Assembly: GCA_902805475.1 (NCBI GenBank)
Contig: CADCSX010000003.1
Coordinates: 1,364,001-1,428,000 of the forward strand
DNA length: 64,000 nt
Origin: Entonaema liquescens
Taxonomy: Eukaryota > Ascomycota > Sordariomycetes > Xylariales > Xylariaceae
Reading direction: 5' to 3'
Positions 48,617 to 58,898 of this stretch are shown here, piece by piece. A model generated the notes under the pieces. That model did no database searches. It saw only the letters and a list, made by a program, of their open reading frames with translations, and was not told where the DNA came from. The translations under genes and the position numbers were made by a program. Within the stretch, counting starts at the first letter, position 1; each line of letters begins with the position of its first letter.

Positions 48617-50498
48617 TCAGTCTTCACTCGCTAGACTCAGGATGGCATAAGGATTAATAGATGGCGATGTCTTAGTATCTCTTTTGCGTCCTTTACGTGG
48701 TTGCAACTCGGTGTCTCGGTTTTGTCTTTTTCTTGATTCCGTAGAATCCTCGGAAGGCCCTGCTATTTCGATGCGGGGGATTCCGAGAATATCTGTAATA
48801 GTTCGGAACCCCTCTGCATTACCGAACTTAGATAGTAAATCAGACATATGTTCGATAGTAGGCCATTCTTCTATAAGAGGAAGTAGCGCAAGACGACTGT
48901 GTAATTGATGCGCTGGCGCTGGAAGGTCATGACTCATGAAAACGACAACATCTAAGATCTGCTTCGCTATCCTTAGCGAGTATAGACAGGCTTGGACTTG
49001 GGCTGTGAAGTGTATCAAGTCCCACGAATATTCCTCCAGGAGTTTTGGCCCACGCATTATCTTGCTGACGAGTGCCGCCGATAAAGAAGGGCGGTCTTCT
49101 ATTGTAGACCATTCAATGTCCTGGTATACACCAAATGCCAACCAGTGTAACGAAGATGGGAAGGACACTGCTAGTTTTTCTAGAACTGTCACGAGTTGAG
49201 TACAATTACTGATCGTCTCTTCCAGACCAGGAATTTCAACTTGCCGCCCGGTTAATAATGTCGATGGATCCAAGGTGCGATACTCAACAATTGCGCTATA
49301 TCTTTGACTCGCTAGGTTCTGAAGAATGCCGTACCCTATTTGTCTAGCATTCGTACTCCATGTCCATACGCTTTTTCTATCATGATTTTCAATCATGATA
49401 GGAAGGAATATGGAAAGCGTTTCTGGACCTCGTAGTGCCTTCGCATCTAGTTCTGTAGAGTCTGATTCTATCTCTTTTAGAAGCAAAATTTGAATGACAA
49501 CCTCCGATATTCTAGGATCTAGGTTAGAGAGTTTGGTAAGTACTGGATGGTGACTTGGTATGTAGTCTTTCACTTCAAGCCCTTCTAAGAAAGCCTGGTA
49601 CTCCGGGGAATGCAATGTGTCTTCATGGCTGTCTCGAGCTCTCTGCACGGCGGCGTCGAAGGTCATTCTGCCTTTTAGCTTTTCAAAGGCGACACGAGGC
49701 AGACCGCCAATATTTGTTAAGCCTAGTCGGCCATTGATATCATGAAGTGAAATCTTCATTGCTACCATACCAGGTTCCTTCGAGGCCGGGTCGACTGGAA
49801 CAATGTCCCAAAAGAATGATACACAACCCTTAAGCCCAAGATTCTGTATGAGCAAGTCGGAATCACTTGTCAGCAAAGTGCCGCCATTTTCTCGAATATC
49901 TTGCGCACAGAACATATCAGCTTCTCCAGGGACAACTACGACTAAACGACCCCAGTCTTCGCTGCTTTTCAAAGCCTCGAGAACTGCCGGTACCATAAAA
50001 GGGGCTTGGGTGAAGCACCGGATCCAGATATACCCAACTGCCGCGTTAAGGTTATATCGGCTCTCACATCTATGAAAGCGTCATCTGGCGTCGTGGGTGA
50101 CCCAAAAGGTTGAGAAGATGCCAACGCCTTCATACGCTGGGACTGATCTAAGAGCCGCTGCCGTCTCACTTCCCATTTACTCGGGGGTAAATATCCGTCG
50201 AAATATATCTTCCTTCTATTTGCCAAATATCAATTCCTGATATGCCAAGTCGAACCTCATTGCCAACTTACACGTTTACATCGTAGCTCTTTAGCTCGTC
50301 AAGCCAACCTATTACCATGCGGCTAAGGAGGGAATACGGGGGATGACAGACAAATCCACTTGTAGATGGCCGTTGACGGCAGACTGCGTCAGAAATGCGG
50401 TGAACGAGAGCAGGCCCGTCGATAACAACAGTATCACCACTCAATGGTGAGAAGACCCCATATCGCTGTATAGCCTGGCTAAATCCACGAATACCCAT
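48617..50498 (-). CDS. Asteroid/XPG-domain protein, frame broken once
   Basis: Exon 1 is 50498-50272 and exon 2 is 50215-48617. The start MGIRGFSQAIQRYG and VVIDGPALVHRISD are an XPG N-terminal domain. VVVPGEADMFCAQDI and LLTSDSDLLIQNLG form the XPG-I part with acidic residues of a FEN1-like active site. The rest matches the asteroid family, including a long helical C-terminal region and a basic tail near the end. A frame break sits at CCCC (+ strand GGGG 50001-50004). One added base joins GASPKP to PFMVPAVLEAL and gives about 608 residues. Family members are poorly characterised; nuclease activity is inferred only. No splice signal accounts for the shift. Confidence 0.82.
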
Positions 50499-51298
50499 CG
50501 TGATGCGATAAGCTTTTAGTTGGCTCTTTAAGGTATAAGATTTTCGGCAGTATTTCAAATCATCTGTATCTCTTCATTTTTATATATGTATTGTTGTCGA
50601 TTGACTCCGGACTTAGTTATTAAACTGGAACAAAAAGCATAAATATGAGAGAGCGAAGACGGGCCACTGCAGAAATAATGAAGCTTCCACACTGCGTACA
50701 GAGACTGTAACCTGGCCGAGGTACCTGAACTAACTCTGTATAGGTATTGTACAATGTAATATGTACATCGGTTAGGTACAAGTATATACAAGTATATGAA
50801 GGCAGCCGCCCAATACCCAAATGTTATCAGATGCAGGATCAGGCCTAAAAAAAGTTCTTTAAACCAATTAGAGTTTGCTAAAGTCAATTGGACACAGGTA
50901 TTTGGCATCCGCGTTCCAATAAGATTTAGCCTAGCGCGTGATCTTCTACGGCGCCTCCCGAGTAAGGAACGAATGATAAAACGATAAAATTATGGTTGTA
51001 ATGGTAGTCACGGCTCGGATGAGGGTAACTATAAAGTGCCTGCCAATATTTACGTAGGTTTTTTAATGAGGTAGTCGCTTCCATGACATTTTCTGGACAT
51101 TACTACCCTGATGTCAATGTGCCTTGGCTCCATGTTCCATGTTCCATCCAAAGCTGTACATGCAAGTGGATGCTCCGGTCAAATTTAGACCCATGTTCTT
51201 CTCTTTTTGCTTCTTATCGGCCCTGCCTGTGACCCACATAAAACATTCTTTCTTCATTCTTTCACCAAAACTTTTCTATCCTTCTCACCATCTACAGA
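50499..51298. promoter_or_regulatory. Divergent promoter region between asteroid and PRS genes
   Basis: About 800 bp, AT-rich, between start codons of divergent genes. A CTTTC-rich stretch near 51190-51290 is probably the PRS leader. Confidence 0.5.
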
Positions 51299-53028
51299 AT
51301 GCGAGGAACCTTAGTATTCTCGGGCACATCTTGCCCAGCTCTCACGGGTAAAATATGTGAGAACTTAGGCATGGCTCCGGCTGAGGCCGACCTGTCTCAA
51401 TTTTCAAATGTGTGTTATCCTTTCCCACTTCGACGTCCAAAGAGCTAGGGAGAAAAATAATTTTGGGCAACGTTGTAACGGCAGAGCTGCCCACTAATAT
51501 TTTTGATCACAATCTATAGGGCGAGACGAGCGTCCGAATTTTGACCAGTGTCCGAGACAAGGATGTATTCGTTGTGCAATCCGGAAGTCCTACAATCAAT
51601 GACACTATCATGGAACTACTCATCATGATCTCCGCCTGCAAAGGTGGCTCTGCGAACAAGATCACTGGTGAGTTTTCTCAAAGCCACAGCGAGGAAAATA
51701 TCCCTGGGTCATATTCGTAGACACGAATGGGGATTATTCTACTTGCTAACTCCAAGACCTTCTCAGCCGTTCTTCCATACTTCCCATACAGCCGCCAGTC
51801 CAAGAAGAAGTCGCATCGTGGAGCCATTACCGCTCGAATGCTAGCAAATTTGCTTCACGTAGCTGGTGTCAAGCATGTCATCACGGTCGATTTGCACGCC
51901 TCCCAGATGCAAGGATTCTTCAAGTGTCCTGTTGACAACCTACATGCCGAGCCTCTTATTGCACGCTGGATTCGATTGAATGTTCCAAATTGGAAGGAAG
52001 CTGTTGTCGTATCCAAAAATGCTGGTGGCACGAAGAGGGTAACCTCGTTGGCTGATGCGTTGAAACTCAACTTTGGGTTGGTTACTACGGACCGCAAACG
52101 TGCCCCTAATATGTCCGCGAGTATGATTATGAACCGGCTCGATGGATGGGATAATCCTCCTGGCTACGTTAATGGCGTTCAGCGTTCAAGGGCCATCTCG
52201 GAAGACAGGGATTCGGATGGGAACGGCTCAGTAAGATCGTCGCGAGTTGCCGGCGAATCCCAAGGTTCTCCTAAACGTGCAACTGCGCCTCCGATACGGA
52301 CTAACAGTCTAACACGGTCGCCGTATACGCGCGCATATACTCCTTCGCAAACGTCTCCCATTGAGGAATTAAAGGATGAAGAAGAGAATGTCGATGAAGC
52401 CCAGGTCTATAATGACCAGCGTGCCCAAGAAGTGACCCATGGAAGGTTAGTCCAAGGTCACGTTGTACCAGACGATTTCCAATCGCCGCCTCAGTCAGAT
52501 GGCAGTGCCGATGGAAGTCAGTCCTACCAAGGCGGCGACGATGATCCTATGACCATGTCTCACGCTTCGTCTTTCTTTGCGCCTGAGCCACATGCCCTTG
52601 GCGGCTCTGGCGAGGCCGGAGGTTCATCTGACGAGGAGGAAGAGAAACTCCGTGATCCCAAGATTGAACATATGATCACACTGGTTGGCAATGTTAAGGA
52701 CCGTCCAGTCCTGATTGTGGACGATATGATCGACAAAGCCGGTTCGTGGATCGCAGCGGCTGAAACAGTTGTTAAGCGAGGCAAAGCAAAGAAAGTATAC
52801 TGCATGGCTACTCATGGAGTGTTTGGAGCAGACTGCCTCGAGCAGCTACAAGCTTGCGATTGTATCGACCAGATCATCGTAACCAACAGCTTCCCCATAT
52901 CGGACCGGAGAGCTAAGAACTCAAGTAAGTTGGTCATCCTCGACCTTTCCTATCTGTTGTCCGAAGCTATTCGAAGGAATCACTACGGCGAATCCATCTC
53001 GCCCTTGTTTCAGCATATGGCCGATTAG
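51299..53028 (+). CDS. Ribose-phosphate pyrophosphokinase with large insertion (Prs5-like)
   Basis: Exons 51299-51409, 51520-51667 and 51767-53028 give 506 residues. The family core is clear: FSNGETSVRI, VVQSGSPTINDTIMELLIMI, AVLPYFPYSRQSKKKSHRG, VITVDLHASQMQGFF, VVVSKNAGGTKR, and the PRPP loop VLIVDDMIDKAGS. The enzyme makes PRPP from ribose 5-phosphate and ATP for purine, pyrimidine, His and Trp synthesis. Between TTDRKR and IEHMITLVGNV there is an insertion of roughly 185 residues, rich in Ser, Asp, Glu and Gln. Such non-homologous regions occur in yeast Prs5 and Prs1; overall layout favours Prs5. The loop is divergent from the usual DMVDTGGT, so activity may depend on a partner subunit. 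The frame is intact. Confidence 0.9.
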
Positions 53029-54126
53029 ACAGCCCGGAATGTTACGATTGTTACGAAATAGACTGCCATCTCCTCGCAGTAGTGTACTATTCATAAAAAG
53101 CTTGATAGGTGAGGCTGCGGGTTATTCGGTATGGCGTCTGGGTGGAGGCGGAACAAGGTTCTATTACGATTTTAGGAATCATGGCTAGCGTTATGTGATT
53201 AAATCAGATACCACATTTAAGATTGTTACGACAGGTATGTTGCTCAATGGAATCTTACGTGTGCCAATTTTATGTTCTCTGAACTATTTCCCTTTTACAC
53301 ACCTCCCCAGCGGTGCTATCCTCGGATAGCCAGGGCTTAACGTCCCTCTAGGACAAGCCTCTGAACGGAACGTTGGTAGATCAAACTGTCCCTTTCGGGA
53401 CTTCACGATTATAGAAGGCTAGTCACCTAGGTATCTTTTTACCACATCCGTTTCGATGGATGGTGGGTGTTTGGCAAGAGAAATTTTCGGACATCTCAGA
53501 ATATTCGTTTAGTTCAAGTTATATATACTCTTATACTCTTATACTTAATTTGATCACTATCACCTTACGTATTACACATAGTTATTCAATCCTAGTCTAC
53601 TGTAGTTAGTAATGAGCGATTATTATATCATTTCGCTACTTTGGAATAGCTAATAGATGACGGGGTGAGGATATGCCGCACGCTAGATTTGCAGACTTAC
53701 TACAGTTGCCTAGACTAGATGATTTCTATATAAGTATTCAAAGTTGCCATTCGAGACAGTTGCGACACCTCAAGAATACCCAAGATCTACATGTATGCAA
53801 CTGATTGATCAGAGGCTTGCTATTTTAACTGGTTTGTCCGACATTAGTACCAACAAGTGGAGTTAATAGAGCGTGTTAACTGTGCAAAAATTACATTGAG
53901 CTAAAGAACGAGACTGGCAATCATGTATTCAGTTTTCAGTTGGCAGTTAATACATTATGGAACCAGTCCCATCAGCTAGACGACAAGTAGCAGGCGAGAT
54001 CCGTCATACCGTTCCCCGTCTCATATCCCCTTGGCGTCATTATTCGTACAATATTCGATCTGCCACTATGAAGCAGATCTTACAACTTTAAACATACAAA
54101 CTCGCGTAGGTAGGTCCTATAATCAC
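53029..54126. other. Convergent intergenic region
   Basis: AT-rich, no gene. A short tandem repeat of TTATACTC-like units lies near 53523-53546. Confidence 0.5.
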
Positions 54127-57100
54127 CTAGTTTATTACCGACTTCGAGACGATACCCGGTCCATGTATCTCCTCCAAAAGTTCTGTGAATTGCTTTCTCT
54201 CCGTCTTTTCGCTTTCCACGTTGATGTCCTCCAGCAGATTTTCTACGGCTTTTCCAGTTCTACCAGCTGATTTGATGATTCTCCAGGCACGTCGAAACTC
54301 GTCTCGGATGGATACAATGCCGTTATGGGTTACAGTCCGAGCGACGTTGTGCTCAATCTCGAACGGATCCTCGATCGCAAACAAGTACCGATGACGTACC
54401 TCCTTCAATTCCTTTGGCTTGGCTTGTGGTACAGGGGCACCATCTTGCGGATTAAGTCGTTCAACCGGCCCATTGGTTGTAGTTTGCTGTCCGATCGTGC
54501 CGTCCATGGGCGAGTTCACTTTATTGTTAAACCCCGCCTCGGCTGGGTTTGGAAGAGTGCCTGACTCTAATTGCAGGACTGTTTTCGCTCCTGTCCATCC
54601 CTTTTCTTGCTTTGAGAGCCATCCTCCATGCGTTCTCAAACTTAGTACGTCCCGGCCCCAATCGAAGCCGCGTTTACGAGTAGTGCTCATGACGTGACTC
54701 TGTGCATAATACTCAAAAAAGCCTCTGAGTAAAGATCCAAGAGATTCTCGATTTTGGTTGAGATGGCCTTGGTGTGCTAGCCTTTGAATCTCTTGTTCAT
54801 CCCTCCAGAATCGTACGCTCCAGCCCTTGCACGTGGTAAGGCCCTCAAGAGCCTCTGCTGGTAGATTGGGATCAGGGGGAGCGAGCTGCTGAAGATTGGG
54901 ACATACAAATGGTACTGCAACATTGACAAGGTAGTGCAATACCATAAGAACATAGCCATAACTACTCAAAGTTCCGCGATATGGCGTATTGATACCGCGA
55001 GCCTTAGCCCAATGCTTCACAAAAAGGACCATTGGCCTTACGCGGGGATCAGTGTAGGAGTAACAGCGTAGGAGCAAGGTATTTTGGAGGGCCAAATGGG
55101 CAGAGAAGTTGATATCGCATTGTACGCCAACACCGTTCTTAGGGAACTCTAGACTATCGTGATATCGGTCCCTTGGCTTATTTGGGGCGAGCTTGGATGG
55201 ATCAGGAAGTTGTCTGATTTTTTCGATCAACACCGCTGTTCCCTCAGTGGGTGGAACTATTAAATCAAACGCGTCGACTATGTGTCTATCAGTGTCTGTT
55301 GTCTGACGTACGAAGTTCTCTTGAAGGATCTTCATGTACTCTCTAACGACCGGTAGATCCTCTTCACTGTAGAGACCTTTCTCGATAGCCTTTTCGTATT
55401 CAATGATAAGATGAGTGATTTTGTGCTTCCTAGCTAGTGTCCTCAGATTCTGTACTCCGGTGGAATCGGTGAATTTTTGCACCTCGTCTCTTACGTGCTT
55501 ATCACGGATGCCCGAAATATAGTGCTGGGAAATTTCAGGAAGAAACAACCTTTTTGATGACGGATGGGAGTGGTAAAGACCGTTTGTGATCTTGACAGCC
55601 CTTTCGTGATATTGTGTTGGCGACTCATATTGATCTTGCTTAAGCTGTACAAGCTGTACTAATGGGATCTGGCGAAGCCGTTCAAGAGACAGGTGGAGCT
55701 CCCGATTCAGGGAAAGAGGTTCCGTACCGAAAGTCTTGTTCGATAAAAGATCCTTCCATGTTTGAACCACAAATTTAGAGTCCTGTCCTGCTTTGATGTC
55801 CTTTCCCGCTTGTGTTTCCCAGATGGTGGCAAGTTGCTCACCTTCCGCCATCATAAAGACGCCCATGAGAGAGCGGCGATTAGGCGGTTTTGATGCGAAA
55901 TTCAATGAGAAAGTTGGATAAGCCTGTACTCGTTGTTTTAGATTCTTATCATGGAGTCCATTAACAAAGGCGTTGGCGACATCGTCAAGAACCCTGTAGT
56001 CCGTGTCTTTGAAGTCTGTTGCGTTTGATACAGTGATATCGCGACCATTTAGTCGACGTAAAAGACGTTTCGCGTTACCATAATACGCTACTAATGACTG
56101 GGATTCAGTTTGCTTTAAAGAGGTGAGATGTTCTTCGTAAGTCTTTTCCACTGGGCCAGACCGTGGTTGGGAGTCTCGCCGTTGGTTACCAGATGATGGA
56201 TTCTCGATCTCAGCAACAGCCATGGCAGTGGTAGCACCATCAGGGGCGTCTTGATCATCCATGGCATCGTCTACTGCCTCATGGCTATCATCTGTTATAC
56301 CCTTTTCCCATTTGGCTCGCGCGTCCAACAAGTCCAAACGGAGGTTTTCACCGGGCTTTTCGCAGAGCTTGATGATTGGAACCCGAGTACGAGTGAGAAG
56401 ACGTGCACCAAAGCCATTCTCGAGTAGTGCCTTTTCAATTAGACGTGGAATAGGCGAATCTGATGACTCCGGCGAGGACCAAGACATAGGAGAGAGAAGA
56501 CCGAGATCCATATCGGCCGCTTTCGTCGCAAAACCGGACGCAAGACTTCCAAAGCATTTGAGCTCGACAGAGTAAGGTTGGAACTGTAGGTTTCTATTGA
56601 TTTCAATCTCATGGCGACTGATAACATCGCGACAAATCGCCTCTACTCGAGCACGAAAGTGTTCTTTCTCAGCAATATCGCTGGGCTCGATCTCTGCGCC
56701 TGTAACAACAAAATGGCAAAGATCATCAAGAAGTGCTGCTTGATTTGCGAGTTGCTCTGAATTAAAGGTTGCTTGGTGTTGTCCGTTAGGATGGTAGAGG
56801 CAAGATTGAGAAGGGTTAGGATGAGGGCCGCGGGACGCAAATGAATCTGCTGATATGACGTTGACACCTTTTGAGAAAGTATTGTGCGTATATGATGGTT
56901 GTTGTCTCTGAGATAGCTGATGTCCTGGGGCAGATGCCGAGACTTGGCCAAATCCGCCTTGGGGGCGTCGCTGATTTGGAAAAGGAGGGTCGTTTGTTCT
57001 AGCAGCAAGACCCTGGTGCTCATCGTTGTATGCACTTAAAGGAGGGCGAAATGTGTTTTGCTCAGTGCTGCGCCATGTGGAACGTTGATTCTTGTTATGA

Positions 57101-57399
57101 TGAGAATTTGCATAGGACTTTCCATCATGCGGAGCTGGGGCCCTGGTGTCGATAGGAATGGATAGCTGGGCGCGCATCTGGCGACGCTGAGCTTGGTTCG
57201 GACGTTTTTTGCCAGATTTAAGAGGGGCTTGCGTTGAAGGAGATGGTTGCTCTGCCTTCGGCCGACCTTCCTCGACTTTAGACGTGTTCCTTGGAGGGAT
57301 GCTTTGTAGAGCATGTACGGCCTTCTCATCTGTATTGCTAATTATGAGATTGCGTAGACGGTCCTCGAGAGGACTACCATCATGTTGAGATGCCTGCAT
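54127..57399 (-). CDS. Cid1-type poly(A)/terminal uridylyl transferase family protein with large internal insertion
   Basis: Single exon of 1090 residues. Residues 1-230 are low complexity, rich in Gln, Asn, Ser and Pro. The nucleotidyltransferase motif is seen in CFGSLASGFATKAADMDLGL, with the first two catalytic Asp near residue 295. The third Asp fits in GVGVQCDINFSAHLALQNT near residue 758, so about 460 residues are inserted between the catalytic elements. The PAP-associated part follows: VLFVKHWAKARGINTPYRG, LSSYGYVLMVLHYLVNVAVP, and a C-terminal GFFEYYAQ region. Members add A or U to RNA 3' ends in decay pathways; which base is used cannot be read from the sequence. No introns are needed. 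Confidence 0.85.
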   Translation of the reverse strand: MQASQHDGSPLEDRLRNLIISNTDEKAVHALQSIPPRNTSKVEEGRPKAEQPSPSTQAPLKSGKKRPNQAQRRQMRAQLSIPIDTRAPAPHDGKSYANSHHNKNQRSTWRSTEQNTFRPPLSAYNDEHQGLAARTNDPPFPNQRRPQGGFGQVSASAPGHQLSQRQQPSYTHNTFSKGVNVISADSFASRGPHPNPSQSCLYHPNGQHQATFNSEQLANQAALLDDLCHFVVTGAEIEPSDIAEKEHFRARVEAICRDVISRHEIEINRNLQFQPYSVELKCFGSLASGFATKAADMDLGLLSPMSWSSPESSDSPIPRLIEKALLENGFGARLLTRTRVPIIKLCEKPGENLRLDLLDARAKWEKGITDDSHEAVDDAMDDQDAPDGATTAMAVAEIENPSSGNQRRDSQPRSGPVEKTYEEHLTSLKQTESQSLVAYYGNAKRLLRRLNGRDITVSNATDFKDTDYRVLDDVANAFVNGLHDKNLKQRVQAYPTFSLNFASKPPNRRSLMGVFMMAEGEQLATIWETQAGKDIKAGQDSKFVVQTWKDLLSNKTFGTEPLSLNRELHLSLERLRQIPLVQLVQLKQDQYESPTQYHERAVKITNGLYHSHPSSKRLFLPEISQHYISGIRDKHVRDEVQKFTDSTGVQNLRTLARKHKITHLIIEYEKAIEKGLYSEEDLPVVREYMKILQENFVRQTTDTDRHIVDAFDLIVPPTEGTAVLIEKIRQLPDPSKLAPNKPRDRYHDSLEFPKNGVGVQCDINFSAHLALQNTLLLRCYSYTDPRVRPMVLFVKHWAKARGINTPYRGTLSSYGYVLMVLHYLVNVAVPFVCPNLQQLAPPDPNLPAEALEGLTTCKGWSVRFWRDEQEIQRLAHQGHLNQNRESLGSLLRGFFEYYAQSHVMSTTRKRGFDWGRDVLSLRTHGGWLSKQEKGWTGAKTVLQLESGTLPNPAEAGFNNKVNSPMDGTIGQQTTTNGPVERLNPQDGAPVPQAKPKELKEVRHRYLFAIEDPFEIEHNVARTVTHNGIVSIRDEFRRAWRIIKSAGRTGKAVENLLEDINVESEKTERKQFTELLEEIHGPGIVSKSVIN

Positions 57400-58898
57400 G
57401 GTATAGGTAATAATAAGAAGGCAAGTGTCGAGATTATGATGGTTATGAAGTTAAGTTAAAAAGACGAAGGTGTTGTACAAGGTGCCTCAAAATATAATCG
57501 AGATATTTTGCTTAAACTCATAAGACACAATCTCAAACTAATAGGGATGCTCGTAATGGTTGCAAGTTAGAACTCCATGATGATGATCATAGGTCTCTGG
57601 AGGTACGTTTCATAGTAACTGTGGGTGTGAATCTTGACAATCGAAGCCGTAAAGATTGGCTTGTTCCTAGGTCCTAAGAGGTCGATGAAGTCTGTCTAGT
57701 AAAACAAACATATTATTGGCATGTATGTTAATAGTAGACAGCAACTAATCGTCCATCGTATGATTGTCGTAGGGAGAGATGGGAGGTGTGATTGATCATC
57801 TAGGTATATGTTAAGAGCACACGATAGAGACGGTTTCTTGTGAAGAGAGTGTTTCGTTAGTTTCGTTGAAAAAGACGATAAAAGTGTTCATACCTAATAA
57901 GGTACAAGATAAGAGCTTCGCATTCTTGAATGTCAAATTAGGATTCATGTATCAACCTACATAGCATTTTTGATTCTTGGAAAATCAATTGATTGGCTAC
58001 ATTTGAGAGAATTGGCAGTATTGGATCTTGCCAGAGCTTCTACGCTAGTGAGATTTTGAGACTTGGATCGGAGAATAAGTACTTGTGCAGGTCTGCTCGA
58101 GTTGTACTGGATAGACCCTGTAGCCTCTGCTCTTACGCTATGTCTTACTTGAGCTACTTGTGCCGGCTACCACTAAAAGTCACTTGTGTGACGTTATAAG
58201 TACAGTACGGCTGCTCCACATAGACTCCACCTCTCCATCCTCTCTTGGCAAGCGGCTCTCCAGGGCCTGGCTGCCTTTGTTCTAAAATTCTAAAATTGCC
58301 TGCGTTCGAACATTATGACAGAACAAAGCTCCCTACAAGCACCTACCTAAAAGGTACGTACTGAAAAATACCTTCGGTACATTCTATATGTACCCAAGGC
58401 AGACAAGCAAGGCACCAGAACTGGAACTAGAATTGGCAGGCTCTACCGCATTAGACCCACGGTTGATTCTGACTTGGCTATTGACTGCACACCTTCAACT
58501 TCCTCTATTCATTCAACTTATTCACTTCCATCTCACCCATTCTTCATTTACTGCACCTTTACTCCTGCCACTTTTCGGCTTCTCTTTTTTTGTGCAAAAT
58601 TCTTCAGCTTGCAGCCCTAACTGATGGTCGCGCACCTTTCTAGAATAATATTTCCCGACCACTTTTTTTCCTTTAACATTTGGTACGGGCGCAGCAATTG
58701 TCTGCCAATATTTTGATCTAAACCAACCTCCGTCTCGCGACTATTTCATCGCCTTTCAATATCCTTTCTCCTGCCTCTTCATTCGTCAACTTACCGATGC
58801 TCGTTTGCGCAGCATAGCGCCATAGGCTACAATTTTGGACGTTCTCGATATCTATCGAGGCCCCCAGTTAGAGGGTGTCAACTTCTGACATTGTCACC
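57400..58898. promoter_or_regulatory. Divergent promoter region between Cid1-like gene and TFG1
   Basis: About 1.5 kb, AT-rich on the left and C/T-rich on the right near TFG1 (58490-58800), typical of a fungal 5' leader. TACCTA motifs occur near 58340. A short frame at 58388-58624 is not supported. Confidence 0.5.
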
